Shown: one piece after another, positions 1-8,845 of the stretch | How positions within the stretch are numbered: the stretch's first letter is position 1 | Layout: each line of letters starts with the position of its first letter | Source: Deltaproteobacteria bacterium | GTDB lineage: Bacteria; Myxococcota_C; UBA6777 | Length of the DNA stretch: 64,000 bases | NCBI GenBank assembly: GCA_002731275.1 | Contig: PCBK01000073.1 | Coordinates: forward strand, 27,208 to 91,207 | Direction of reading: 5' to 3' | Made by a program: the position numbers and the translations under genes | The notes under the pieces: model-generated | Databases searched by the model: none | Told to the model about the DNA's origin: nothing | Seen by the model: the letters and a program-made list of their open reading frames with translations, nothing else

Positions 1-1233
1 GAGGTCATCGAGAAAGATCACGATGGGGCGACCTTCTTTTGAGGTCAGGAGTGTGGAGAGGGCGGTGAAGAAGCGGTAGGTGTCTTCTGGTGTGTGTGGG
101 AGGGGTTGAGGTGGCTGATCGACGTGTTGCATTCCCCATTGTGGGAAGAGTCGGATGACTTGTTCGAGGACAAATGAGTGGGAGGTGCCCGTCTGTACAA
201 GAAGATCATCGAGTAAGGGACGTAGCAATCGGCTCCAGACCATGTAGGGAAGCTGTTGGTCACCTGGTTGGCAACGCTCTTCGAGCAGGTCGGGTGAGTG
301 ATGTGTCGTGAACTCTCGAACCAGCGCGGTCTTGCCGTTGCCTGATTCCGCTTCGATCAGGACACAGTGGTGTTGTCCTTGCTGTGTTTGTTGCCAGCGT
401 TCGAGGAGTTGTTGTTGTTGCGTTGCGCGGCCGAGGAGTGTCGTTGTTGGCGTGGCTGCCTGTGTCTTGGGTTGTGTCGTGCCGAGGAATGAGGTGTAAG
501 TGGGGCTGAAGTCACCTTCGAGCACTTGTTGATAGAGTTCTTCTGTTTCGTCGGTCAGCTCGATGTCGAGTTGTTCTTGTCTGAGTTGTTTGCACAACTC
601 GTATTGTTGGATTGCGGCGTCACGTTGGCCATTTCGAGCGTAAAGCCACATCAAGAGGCTGTGTATCTCTTCTCTGAGGGGGTCCAATTCGAGGATTCGT
701 TGTGACCACTTGATGGCCTCTGTGTGGTGTGCTTGCTCGACGAGTTGTTGGATGAGGATTTTTGTGCCTTTTTCGTAGAGGAGCGCGAGTCGGCTCCGTT
801 CACCGGAGAGCCAGATCTCGAAGTGCGGGGCTTGTTTGAGGTTAAAGCCCTTGAGAAATTCGCCTTGATAGAGTTCGAGTGCGGTTTGAAGTTGTGCGGT
901 GGTACGTTGTTCGAGATCTGTGGAGAGTGTGTGTTCAAATTGATGGATATCGGTGTGTTCTCGTGGGTATTGGATGGAGAGTCGAGGGCCGTCAGCGTGG
1001 AGGAATTCTTTTCCGAGATCTTTGCGGATGCGGCTGAGGTGCCAGCGGAGGGAGGCGGCGCGGTCATCGGTTTCGGAGCAGAACAGCTCAGCGAGCACTT
1101 GCCTGGGCTGTGGACGGGCATTGCAGGCGAGGTATGCGACCATCGCGAGGGTCTTACCGCGAAGTTTCGATGATGCAGGCGCGTTGTCTTCGAGGATCTC
1201 GAAGTGTCCAAAAAAGCGGAATGAATAACTCAT
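1..1233 (-). CDS. BTAD/SARP-type transcriptional activator with AAA ATPase domain (partial, 3' end outside window)
   Basis: A reading frame starts at ATG 1231-1233 (MSYSFRFFGHFEI...) and stays open to base 1, giving 410 visible residues; the C-terminus is missing. Residues about 1-95 look like an OmpR-type winged helix (KLRGKTLAMVAYLACNAR, then SLRWHLSRIRKDLG). Residues about 100-245 are an all-helical bacterial transcriptional activation domain. A P-loop follows (AESGNGKTAL, near 320-360), and a Walker B-like IVIFLDDL lies at the window edge. This order is that of SARP/AfsR and MalT-like STAND activators, which bind DNA at the N-terminus and use ATP binding as a switch. The inducer and targets cannot be read from the sequence. 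No obvious partner gene lies next to it. Confidence 0.85.
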   Translation of the reverse strand, partial: MSYSFRFFGHFEILEDNAPASSKLRGKTLAMVAYLACNARPQPRQVLAELFCSETDDRAASLRWHLSRIRKDLGKEFLHADGPRLSIQYPREHTDIHQFEHTLSTDLEQRTTAQLQTALELYQGEFLKGFNLKQAPHFEIWLSGERSRLALLYEKGTKILIQQLVEQAHHTEAIKWSQRILELDPLREEIHSLLMWLYARNGQRDAAIQQYELCKQLRQEQLDIELTDETEELYQQVLEGDFSPTYTSFLGTTQPKTQAATPTTTLLGRATQQQQLLERWQQTQQGQHHCVLIEAESGNGKTALVREFTTHHSPDLLEERCQPGDQQLPYMVWSRLLRPLLDDLLVQTGTSHSFVLEQVIRLFPQWGMQHVDQPPQPLPHTPEDTYRFFTALSTLLTSKEGRPIVIFLDDL

Positions 1234-1333
1234 TAGGCTCCCAATCCTGTCAGGGCATGTTGACTCATGAGCGTCATCATACCGCGCATCTATGTGATCG
1301 GGAAAGCCTTAAATGTTGGAGATGGCCGTAACC

Positions 1334-2098
1334 TTATGATTTTCCCTGGAAGAGGGTGAAGGTTGAGCCGTTGGGATCGTCGATTACGGAGAAGGAGCCG
1401 ACACCAATATCAGTGATGGGGACACAGATCTTGCCGCCCAGCTCTTCCACTTTTTTGCAGGAAGCTTCGATATCTTTGACGTCGAAGTAGATCATCCAGT
1501 GTGCAGGCATCTCACCCCATTGTTCGTTCATCTGGATGATCCCACCAAAGTCTTTGTCTCCCTGCGTCAACGTTGTGTAGGAGGTGTGGGGCATCTCTTC
1601 AGTCTTCCCTTCCCAACCAAGGAGCTCCTTGAAGAAGGTGAGGCTTGTTTGGGGTTCACGTGTCGCGAGCTCAAACCAGCACGCTGTGTGTTCTTCTCCA
1701 AAAGCATCGAATCCTTTGTGACCATCAGCTTCCCAGAGACCGACGATTGCACCTGTAGGCTCCGCGATCATCGCGACACGGCCTGAGTCTCCGATCTTGG
1801 CGGGGGGCATGATCACCTTCCCACCCAATGCTTCCACTTTTTTGACGGTCTCATCGGCGTTGTCTGTTGCGATGTAAGACGTCCATACAGTTGGCGCGCC
1901 GTTATCGACCATCTCTTGTGTGAGGAGTCCTGCGCCGCCGACGTGTTTTCCGTCTTTGGTGAAGAAAATGTAATGTTGATCTTCGCTGTGTGCTTCGACT
2001 GTTTGCCAACCAAAGAGGCTGCCGTAAAACTCGATGGTGCTTCCCATGTCAGTCGTTGTGAGATCGGCCCAACAAAATGTTCCTGTGGATTGAGACAT
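1334..2098 (-). CDS. VOC family protein with two glyoxalase-like domains
   Basis: 254 residues beginning MSQSTGTFCWADL. Two tandem vicinal-oxygen-chelate modules (about 8-120 and 133-250) each open with a strand of the type FCWADLTTTDM or ACWFELATREPQ, followed by FYGSLFGW or FFKELLGWEG. Length and layout match the two-domain VOC proteins often annotated as glyoxalase/bleomycin-resistance or 27-kDa antigen-like proteins. The chemistry and substrate of such proteins are usually unknown. The start has the purine-rich leader AAGGGAGAATATC. The gene lies downstream of the AraC regulator on the same strand with a gap of about 125 bp, so the regulator may control it; this is inference. Confidence 0.9.
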   Translation of the reverse strand: MSQSTGTFCWADLTTTDMGSTIEFYGSLFGWQTVEAHSEDQHYIFFTKDGKHVGGAGLLTQEMVDNGAPTVWTSYIATDNADETVKKVEALGGKVIMPPAKIGDSGRVAMIAEPTGAIVGLWEADGHKGFDAFGEEHTACWFELATREPQTSLTFFKELLGWEGKTEEMPHTSYTTLTQGDKDFGGIIQMNEQWGEMPAHWMIYFDVKDIEASCKKVEELGGKICVPITDIGVGSFSVIDDPNGSTFTLFQGKS

Positions 2099-2223
2099 TG
2101 ATATTCTCCCTTTTCGTTTGAAGGATTGTGATTTGGATCGTGACTCATTTTAACTGAACATGTGTCATATCGTGACATATGTTCATCTGAACATTGAACG
2201 AGTAGGGAGAGGTGCTGAGATGT

Positions 2224-3027
2224 TTACAATTGGCTGGCGTAACGTGCAGGTGGGACGCCGATAATGGACTTAAAATCCCTGGTGAAATGGGCTTGATCGA
2301 AGTATTCGAGTTCGAGGGCGAGCTGGGATAGGTCCGTATCAGGGGCGTTGGCGATACGTTCAGCGGCTTCAAGTAGGCGATAGCGTTTGATCGCCCACTT
2401 GGGGGACACACCGAGATAGTGTTTAAACAACCTTTGTAAGGAGCGGACGCTGCGATCTGTTTGTGCCGCGAGGTCTTCGACTTTGAGGAGGGTGGGGGTG
2501 TTTGCCAACAGGTCGATGAGCGAACAGAGGTCTTCAATGATCGGATCGTATGAGGTGAGGACGCTCCGCCAAAAGTCCGCCATGAGGAGCGTCATCTCTT
2601 CCTCTGTGTCTTTGGACAGGACGTCGGCTTCGAGTGTGTGGGCGCGAGGACCAAAGAGGTGTTCGAGTGGGTATTCTTTGTCCGTCAATGACGACATGGG
2701 TTGGTTCCAAAGGTCGACAAACGCGCCGGGCTTGAATTTGGTCCCAAAGACGACGCCTTGCTCTTCTAATGTATAGGAGAAGATCCCACTGACAGGGCCG
2801 ACGATGCGAGAGGCTTTGTCTTCGATGGAGACGCCGACGTTGGGATGTGGGAGGATCTGTTGTGTGTAAGGTGGTTGATCGCGAAGATCCCACCGGACCG
2901 CCCAGAAATTCTCGATCCAGGGGACGAGATCTGCGGGAGGGGCCTGACGGAACAGTTGGAACCGCTCGAAGCCTTTTTGTTGTTTGAGGATCCCACGCGC
3001 ATGTGGAAGAGATGTCTGCGAAGCCAT
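2224..3027 (-). CDS. AraC family transcriptional regulator
   Basis: 267 residues from the chosen ATG at 3027 (MASQTSLPHARG), which has an AGGA motif about 8 nt upstream; the frame is open to 3180 but earlier ATGs lack a clear ribosome site. The N-terminal half (FRQAPPADLVPWIENFWAVRW) matches the sensor part of AraC regulators of the DUF6597 type. The C-terminal about 90 residues hold two helix-turn-helix motifs, VEDLAAQTDRSVRSLQRLF and the conserved FDQAHFTRDFKSIIGVPP. It should be a DNA-binding activator. It lies divergent from the DUF3224 gene and upstream of the VOC gene, and these three small genes may form one regulatory unit. Effector unknown. Confidence 0.9.
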   Translation of the reverse strand: MASQTSLPHARGILKQQKGFERFQLFRQAPPADLVPWIENFWAVRWDLRDQPPYTQQILPHPNVGVSIEDKASRIVGPVSGIFSYTLEEQGVVFGTKFKPGAFVDLWNQPMSSLTDKEYPLEHLFGPRAHTLEADVLSKDTEEEMTLLMADFWRSVLTSYDPIIEDLCSLIDLLANTPTLLKVEDLAAQTDRSVRSLQRLFKHYLGVSPKWAIKRYRLLEAAERIANAPDTDLSQLALELEYFDQAHFTRDFKSIIGVPPARYASQL

Positions 3028-3169
3028 CGCTTTATCCTGTATGTGTCGCATTTTTACAATACATAAGCACTCACTCTGTATATGTTCAGTGTCGTGCATT
3101 GATGTAGCACCAAAATGATTTGAGATCAACAAGAGCTGAGGCCGCTTGGTGGCCCAAAAGGAGATGAAG

Positions 3170-3571
3170 ATGGATATCACGATGACATACTCGTTTGACG
3201 GTTGGGATGAGAAGGCGATTCATGAGGCTGAAGGTGAGCTGAAGATGGCCCGCGCAGAGGTGAAGAAGTCGTACACGGGGGGCTTTGAGGGAAAGGGCAT
3301 GCTAGAATACACGATGGTGTATCTCAAGGAAGGGAAGGCTTCGTACACAGGTCTTGAGCGAATGGTTGGGAGCATTGGTGACAAACAAGGGAGCTTTGTC
3401 GTCCGCGACATTGGAATATACGAAGACGCGAAGGCTGTTGGGCGCTTCGAGATCCTTGCGGAGTCGGGAACAGGGGACTTTGTGGGGATTCGCGGACAGG
3501 GAGAGTATGGACTTGGTGAGAGCGGTGGGGAGTATAAGATTACGTGGAAAGTAGCCTTCGTAAACTCTTGA
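3170..3571 (+). CDS. DUF3224 domain-containing protein
   Basis: 133 residues from ATG 3170 (MDITMTYSFDGWDEK), chosen because AAGGAG lies 6 nt upstream; in-frame starts at 3146 and 3164 are less well placed. The protein has the hallmarks of DUF3224: an opening strand ending in WDEK, a segment like SYTGGFEGKGMLEYTMVYL, the motif YTGLERMVGSIGDKQGSFV, and a C-terminal GTGDFVGIRGQGEY. The family is a small beta-barrel of unknown function, often near AraC or LysR regulators. The gene is divergent from the AraC gene, with about 140 bp between the two starts for shared control. No signal peptide, so probably cytoplasmic. Confidence 0.88.
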   Translation: MDITMTYSFDGWDEKAIHEAEGELKMARAEVKKSYTGGFEGKGMLEYTMVYLKEGKASYTGLERMVGSIGDKQGSFVVRDIGIYEDAKAVGRFEILAESGTGDFVGIRGQGEYGLGESGGEYKITWKVAFVNS

Positions 3572-3786
3572 GCGTCTGTTGTTTTTGTCAACGATGGACC
3601 ATTTGTTTTTAGTGGAGTGGTATCATGTCTTAGGCCGTCGGATGCAAAAATCCTAACTAGACATCATACACATAGAAACAACTTGTGACTTTCAGTGGGG
3701 TGAGGTACGGTCGATCTTTACCGTTGAGCGGTTAAGATTTGCGATGTCCGCACACCTTGCATCACTCGACCTGCCACAGGTGTGCC

Positions 3787-4446
3787 ATGACAAGTCTTCG
3801 ATTTCGTTACCAGACCATCGAATTCAGCGATGGGTTGGATATCCATGTTCGGACTTTGCGTGACAATATGCAATTCTATGATCCTGATGATATCGCTCTT
3901 GAGCTCGGCATTTCAAACTCCTCCTGGCCCTTGTTTGGTATCGTTTGGGAGACTGGACGTTACCTCGCAGAGTTGATGCTCGACTTCGATATTCGAGGCA
4001 AGCGCATTCTTGAAGTTGGTTGTGGTATAGGTCTCGCAAGTCTTGTTCTTAACCATCGCCTCGCTGATATCACTTCGACTGACCAGCATCCCGATGCTGA
4101 AGCGTTCATGCAAGAGAATGTACGTATCAATCATGGGCGTGACATCCCCTTCGTACGTACAGGGTGGGCCGATGAAGATAGTGGGATGGGTACGTTTGAT
4201 CTGCTCATCGCCAGTGATGTTTTGTATGAGCGCAGCTTCGCTGAGCCGTTGTCTTGTTTTCTGGACCAACACGCCAAGGCGACCTGTGAGATCATCGTCA
4301 TCGATCCGGGGCGTGGACATCACAGCGAGCTCAACAAAAAAATGATCGTGCTTGGGTTTGAACAAAGTCAGGAGCCGACTAAACACAAGCTGCTTCCAAG
4401 AGGAAAAGTTCTTCGTTATTGGCGTGTCGACACGTTGGAGGAGTGA
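3787..4446 (+). CDS. Class I SAM-dependent methyltransferase (METTL21/Methyltransf_16-like)
   Basis: 219 residues from ATG 3787 (MTSLRFRYQTIEF). An AGGTG stretch lies just upstream; the frame extends to 3739 but that segment (many Cys/His) looks non-coding. SAM-binding motif I is ILEVGCGIG at residues 74-82, an acidic motif II is TSTDQHPDA near 97-105, and the IASDVLYE motif is at 141-148. The sequence before motif I (GIVWETGRYLAEL) is typical of the lysine/nicotinamide methyltransferase-like group. The likely activity is methyl transfer to a protein or small molecule; the substrate cannot be told. The gene stops 2 bp before the start of the serine hydrolase gene, so the two are probably co-transcribed. 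Confidence 0.85.
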   Translation: MTSLRFRYQTIEFSDGLDIHVRTLRDNMQFYDPDDIALELGISNSSWPLFGIVWETGRYLAELMLDFDIRGKRILEVGCGIGLASLVLNHRLADITSTDQHPDAEAFMQENVRINHGRDIPFVRTGWADEDSGMGTFDLLIASDVLYERSFAEPLSCFLDQHAKATCEIIVIDPGRGHHSELNKKMIVLGFEQSQEPTKHKLLPRGKVLRYWRVDTLEE

Positions 4447-4448
4447 AC

Positions 4449-5648
4449 ATGAGCGCTGCGTTGATCTTTGGAGAGGTTGCCGAAGGATTCGAGAAGGTGG
4501 AGCAGGTCTTTCGTCAGAACTTTGCGGACGGTAAGGAGTCTGGTGCTGCCTGTGCTGTATACTACGAGGGGAAGAAAGTCGTTGATTTGTGGGGTGGGTA
4601 TCGGGATGAGTCTTCGGGGGCTGTGTGGCAAGAAGACACGATGGTGCCTGTGATGTCGACTTCCAAAGGTATCTCAAGTGTATCGATGTTGGTGGCCCAT
4701 GCACGTGGTTATATCGACTTTGATCGGACGGTCTCTTCGTACTGGCCAGAGTTTGCACAGGAGGGGAAGGGAGATATCACTGTGCGCCAGTTGTTGTCTC
4801 ATCAAGCGGGTTGTTGTGCGATCGATGAACCTCTTCGTATGGAAGATATTGCGGACACTGCGCGTTTGGAGTCGGCGCTTGCAAAGCAAAAGCCTCTTTG
4901 GAAGGCTGGTGAGTATCATGGATACCACGCGGTTACGTTGGGTTGGTTGGAGAGCGCGTTGATTCGTCGGTGTGATCCGAAGGGTCGTTCTTTGGGGCAG
5001 TTTTTTCAGGAGGAGATCGCAGAACCGCTTGGTGTGGAGTTCTATTTTGGTTTGCCTGAGGTGATCCCGGACGAACGCATCGCGGTGATGAAGACCAAGC
5101 CATTGTGGACAAGTGTGTTTCAGTTAAACAAGATGCCCATTCGTTTTGTGGCGGCTTTGATGAACCCATTCTCTGTGCTCAACAAAACGGTGAAGAATCC
5201 GGCAGTGTTTAAAGATCCGAGGAATATTAACGATCGTGCGTTGATGTCATTAGAGGTTCCGGCGGTGTGTGGTTTGGGTCGTGTTGAGAGTATGGCAAGG
5301 TTATATGGCCTGCTCGCTGTGGGTGGGGAGGCGCTTGGCTTAGGCGAAGAGACGATCAAGGCTGTAGAAGAAGCTGCTCGTCCACCTGCGCATGGTTTGC
5401 TTGATCGGGTCCTTGCGCAGCCGACGTCGTTTTCGCTCGGTTATATGAAGCCTTTTCCTGGGTTTCCTTTTGGGAGTGATGCGCGGGCGTATGGGACGCC
5501 GGGGGCTGGGGGTTCTTTTGCGTATGCGGATCCAACGCTCCAGATGGGGTTTGCATATGGTTTGACGGAGATGGACTTCTATCTCTTCGATGATCCAAGG
5601 GACAAAGCTCTTCGTGAAGCTGCGATTCGATGTATTCGAGCTATTTGA
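4449..5648 (+). CDS. Serine hydrolase of the class C beta-lactamase/esterase family
   Basis: 399 residues from ATG 4449 (MSAALIFGEVAEGF), preceded by GGAGGAG that overlaps the end of the methyltransferase gene. The nucleophile motif S-x-x-K is S70-T-S-K73 (VMSTSKGISS). The second motif position is probably Y159-H-A161 (in YHGYHAVTLGW), and a glycine-rich GTPGAGGS near the C-terminus takes the place of the KTG/HxG motif. Other family signatures are LLSHQAG and the N-terminal AVYYEGKKVVDLWGG. The pattern fits EstB/LACTB-like esterases and D-aminopeptidase-like proteins more than true beta-lactamases. There is no signal peptide, so it is probably cytoplasmic. It converges with the M28 peptidase gene, 28 bp away. 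Confidence 0.9.
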   Translation: MSAALIFGEVAEGFEKVEQVFRQNFADGKESGAACAVYYEGKKVVDLWGGYRDESSGAVWQEDTMVPVMSTSKGISSVSMLVAHARGYIDFDRTVSSYWPEFAQEGKGDITVRQLLSHQAGCCAIDEPLRMEDIADTARLESALAKQKPLWKAGEYHGYHAVTLGWLESALIRRCDPKGRSLGQFFQEEIAEPLGVEFYFGLPEVIPDERIAVMKTKPLWTSVFQLNKMPIRFVAALMNPFSVLNKTVKNPAVFKDPRNINDRALMSLEVPAVCGLGRVESMARLYGLLAVGGEALGLGEETIKAVEEAARPPAHGLLDRVLAQPTSFSLGYMKPFPGFPFGSDARAYGTPGAGGSFAYADPTLQMGFAYGLTEMDFYLFDDPRDKALREAAIRCIRAI

Positions 5649-5676
5649 GGGACATATTATAAGATCCACTGGTGTC

Positions 5677-6702
5677 TTATTTTGTCCACTTACGAATCAT
5701 GCTCATGAGTCCATCGATGACCCACGTCATGTGTCGCAGTTTGAGTTTATCGACTGTGTCCGTTTGTTTGTGATAGTGGGGATAACGATAAGGAGCTGTG
5801 TCCGTCACCATAATCGCTGGATAGCCAGCTTGCCAAAAAGACCAATGATCAGACCACCCCACACCTGGCAGCTCAGAGAATGTCGCAGCACCCTCTGAAG
5901 GGATTTTGGCATGTTGGCGAAATAAGCGAATGTTTTGGTGTAAAAAGGAACGAGACGAGAAATTGCTCACGAAACCAATAAAGTTGCCTTTTGATGGGTA
6001 AAACAATCCCAGCGGAAAAGGGTATCGTTGACTTCCAGGCTTGTCCGAGAAATATCCTATCGTCTCCAAGCTGATCATGCCCTTGATCTTCTCCTTTTTC
6101 CCTTCAACGGTTCTGGCGTAGTATAGACTTCCCATCTTAGAGGAACGAAAATATGGAGGTTCCTCGTTTGCAAATCCTACAAAGCGCAAGGTGATGTTGG
6201 ACGTGTGCTGACGAAGCTGTTTTGCGAGCACGAGCACACCTGCGATCCCACTTGTATTATCATTTGCACCTGGACATCCAGGGACTGTGTCATAGTGAGC
6301 CCCAATCACAAGAAGTTCCTTGTTATGTGTATGTCCGGGTTGGGTGGCTTCGATATTGTAGACCCACTTTTGTTTCCCTTTCGCAGCGCGCTTGTTCATA
6401 GGGAATCCAACTTTCCGTACCTTGTATCCAAGGCGCTGAAAGGTGTTGTGAATATAATGTTCTGCTCTCCTCATATTTTGCATCGCTCCGACATGTCTCG
6501 CGCCGATCTTTTTGGAGAGTTGTGTGAGATGTTTACGCAGCTCTGTCTGTATGAGCTGTTGTGCGCTTCCCAAAGGCGGAAGCGGGCCGTTGTATGAGCG
6601 GCCCGGTATAGAGTGTCTTGTCCAATAGACAAAGATACAGAGCACGACAAACATTGCGACGATCAACCCGACAATCCGTTTGATCCAGAGTCTATTTTTC
6701 AT
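5677..6702 (-). CDS. M28 family zinc aminopeptidase, membrane-anchored
   Basis: 341 residues. An N-terminal hydrophobic segment (about 9-27) should anchor the protein with its catalytic domain outside the cytoplasm. Zinc-site motifs of the M28 family occur in order: LLVIGAHYDTVPG (His, Asp), GANDNTSGIAG (bridging Asp), FANEEPP (general base and metal Glu), SLETIGY (acidic ligand) and HYHKQTDT (last His). The set is complete, so the enzyme should be active on amino-terminal or dipeptide bonds. Its divergent neighbour is the glutamine-amidotransferase gene. A secreted M28 enzyme suits a protein-degrading lifestyle; the actual substrate is unknown. Confidence 0.93.
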   Translation of the reverse strand: MKNRLWIKRIVGLIVAMFVVLCIFVYWTRHSIPGRSYNGPLPPLGSAQQLIQTELRKHLTQLSKKIGARHVGAMQNMRRAEHYIHNTFQRLGYKVRKVGFPMNKRAAKGKQKWVYNIEATQPGHTHNKELLVIGAHYDTVPGCPGANDNTSGIAGVLVLAKQLRQHTSNITLRFVGFANEEPPYFRSSKMGSLYYARTVEGKKEKIKGMISLETIGYFSDKPGSQRYPFPLGLFYPSKGNFIGFVSNFSSRSFLHQNIRLFRQHAKIPSEGAATFSELPGVGWSDHWSFWQAGYPAIMVTDTAPYRYPHYHKQTDTVDKLKLRHMTWVIDGLMSMIRKWTK

Positions 6703-6886
6703 CTTTTTCCTCTACGCTTTTTTCTATCCGACAGCCTTTAGGGAGGAGTTGTTCGTTTTTTATCACATATGCAAAGCGTTGGGTCAACGGGATGTGTGTT
6801 GTGAGGGGTTGTGTTCATCTGTGTTGGGCGTATCTTGGTGGGGTGTTGTGCGATCTGGATGATATGTTTGACGAAAGGAAAAGGAA

Positions 6887-7591
6887 ATGCTTGTCGGAAT
6901 CATCGGCGACTACAAAGAAAACAGTCTTACCCACGAGACCACTGAGGAGGCGTTGTTTCACGCGGCCCATCACCTCAACACCGAGATCGATCTCGTGTGG
7001 ATCGACACCTCTGACGCAGGCGGTCTCTCACAAGAACAACTCGAAGTCTTTTCGGGTTTCTTGATGGCGCCTGGTACGTACAAAGATCCGGCTGGTGCTC
7101 TTCACGTGATCAAGTGGGCGAGGACACAACAGATCCCACTACTTGGGACATGTCAGGGATTTCAACATGTCGCCCTCGAATATGCACGACATGTCCTCGA
7201 CATCACTGACGCACAACACGCCGAATACACCCCCAATGCCGAACAACTCGTCATCTCACCTCTTGGCTGTTCACTCGTCGGCGAGAGCGGTGAGATATTG
7301 CTTGAACCTACCTCCAACGCGGTAAAATGGTACGAGACCACACGTATCACCGAGGAATATCGTTGCGCCTTTGGATTGCATCCATCTTTTGAGGCGCGCT
7401 TTGAAGAACATGGCTTTTCTATCTCTGGACGCGATCAGGACGGTCAGGCAAGGCTCCTTGAGTTGCAAAGACACCCCTTCTTCCTCGCGACCCTCTTTGT
7501 CCCGCAGCTCTCCTCACTCTTTGAACTTCCTCACCCACTGTTCATTCGTTTTGTGCAGGCTGTCTCAGCCTCGTATGAATCGTTCCAGTGA
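6887..7591 (+). CDS. Stand-alone CTP-synthase-type class I glutamine amidotransferase domain protein
   Basis: 234 residues from ATG 6887, after AAGGAAAAGGAA. The whole protein resembles the amidotransferase half of CTP synthase without the synthetase half. The nucleophile elbow is LLGTCQGFQHVALEYAR, with Cys at residue 89. The expected HPE near the C-terminus is HPFF (His196, Phe198 in the Glu position). I recall a family named CTP synthase C-terminal region-related (seleno)protein in which the Cys can be selenocysteine; here it is TGT. With no Glu the usual Cys-His-Glu triad is incomplete, so glutaminase activity is doubtful. The last 27 bp overlap the 3' end of the convergent K+ channel gene. 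Confidence 0.8.
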   Translation: MLVGIIGDYKENSLTHETTEEALFHAAHHLNTEIDLVWIDTSDAGGLSQEQLEVFSGFLMAPGTYKDPAGALHVIKWARTQQIPLLGTCQGFQHVALEYARHVLDITDAQHAEYTPNAEQLVISPLGCSLVGESGEILLEPTSNAVKWYETTRITEEYRCAFGLHPSFEARFEEHGFSISGRDQDGQARLLELQRHPFFLATLFVPQLSSLFELPHPLFIRFVQAVSASYESFQ

Positions 7592-8662
7592 GGTAATCTG
7601 TACTGAAGTCCCGATGACAACGAGGACACTTCCTTCACGCAAGATCGAGGAGGGAGGTGGGTTATACGTGAAGTCGTCATCGTCGATATGTCCAATGGCG
7701 ACGACCTGAAGTCCACAATGTCCATAGATGTCTGTGGCTTCGAGCGTTTTGTTCAGGTGGGGGCTGTGTTGGGTGACGGTGACCTCTGAGACACGGACGG
7801 ATTCGCCGTCTTGCTTGCTGCGGAGCATCTTGTCGAGGAAGCTCACGACGTGCGGTCGCAGCAATTCGGAGGCAAGGCGCATCCCACCGATGAAGTGGGG
7901 ACTGACAACATAAGACGCGCCAGCACGTCGAAAGAGCTCGGTGTTGTGGTGCTCGACACATTTGACGGCGATCTTCATCGTTGGGTTGAAGAAGTGTGAG
8001 CTGACTGTCAAGAACATGTTCTCACTGTCGAGATGGAGCGCGGCGACCAATCCTTTGGCCCGGTCGATCCCCGCTTCGTGAAGGACCAGCTCCTCCATCG
8101 CGTTGCCCTTCACGTACAAGATCCCTGGAAATCGGACGCGAAGTTGTTCGAGGACCTCTTCGTTTTGCTCGATCAAGACAAAGGGTTGGTGGGTGTCGAT
8201 GAATTCCTGAACGATGTGGCTGCCTGTGGAACCTCCGCCACAGACGATGAAATGATCTTGGATGAGTGCGAGTTCTTTCTTCATTTTGCGAAGCTCAAAT
8301 AGGTGGTAAAGCTGTGATTCGACGACCAACGCCGTCAGGGAGGAGACACTGTAGAGGGTGACGCCCATCCCGGCGACGAGTAAGCCCATTGTGAAGACCT
8401 TGGCGCCGAGGTGGTTGTCGATGCCGAGGACATCACCGTAGCCGACGGTGGTCAGCGATATCGCGGTCATGTACGCACAGTCGATGAGGGACCAGCGACC
8501 GGCACCAATGATCATATACCCGGCTGTCCCAATGAGAAAGACACCCGCGAGCAGCATCAACGCGAAGATAAATTGGCGGATGATCCGGCTACCTTCTGTG
8601 GTTCCTCGTGAACGACTCACTGCAGAGCGTGTACTATGGCTCGCCTGTACGGCTTGTTTCAT
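7565..8662 (-). CDS. Two-helix potassium channel with RCK (TrkA-N/TrkA-C) regulatory domains
   Basis: 365 residues from ATG 8662 (MKQAVQASHSTRS), which has AGGGTGAAAGA upstream; longer in-frame starts at 8701 and 8758 lack good spacing. Two transmembrane helices (about 31-53 and 88-112) flank the pore helix and the K+ selectivity filter TTVGYGD (71-77). The cytoplasmic part begins with a Rossmann motif, HFIVCGGGSTGSH (137-149), typical of RCK-N. The TrkA-C-like domain, ending in GSVLVVIGTSVQITSLERF, follows. The family forms tetramers gated by nucleotides or divalent ions and controls K+ flux. The MthK/Kch-like order is complete. Its 3' end overlaps the amidotransferase gene. Confidence 0.93.
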   Translation of the reverse strand: MKQAVQASHSTRSAVSRSRGTTEGSRIIRQFIFALMLLAGVFLIGTAGYMIIGAGRWSLIDCAYMTAISLTTVGYGDVLGIDNHLGAKVFTMGLLVAGMGVTLYSVSSLTALVVESQLYHLFELRKMKKELALIQDHFIVCGGGSTGSHIVQEFIDTHQPFVLIEQNEEVLEQLRVRFPGILYVKGNAMEELVLHEAGIDRAKGLVAALHLDSENMFLTVSSHFFNPTMKIAVKCVEHHNTELFRRAGASYVVSPHFIGGMRLASELLRPHVVSFLDKMLRSKQDGESVRVSEVTVTQHSPHLNKTLEATDIYGHCGLQVVAIGHIDDDDFTYNPPPSSILREGSVLVVIGTSVQITSLERFIRG

Positions 8663-8845
8663 TCTTTCACCCTGTGTTTTGTGTCGGTGCAAATCTACCA
8701 TATCCTCGCACAAAGACAAACCCAATGTTGTTTTTTGGGAACCAGATCCAAACAACATGGACTACCTCTACGATGACAGGGCACGCGCGCCTATACAAAG
8801 CTGTTTGAATCGTATTTGTTCACTACCCCGAAGAGGAGTTGTCTG

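Noticed and set aside
724..1173. Open frame on the + strand, 149 codons
   Set aside because: Antisense to the BTAD activator, whose frame carries clear winged-helix, BTAD and P-loop motifs.
4449..5648. A true antibiotic beta-lactamase
   Set aside because: There is no signal peptide, the KTG motif is replaced by a glycine-rich GTPGAGGS, and the overall pattern is that of EstB/LACTB-like serine hydrolases.
7145..7165. Possible selenocysteine site in the amidotransferase
   Set aside because: The codon at residue 89 is TGT (Cys), and no in-frame TGA is present in the gene.
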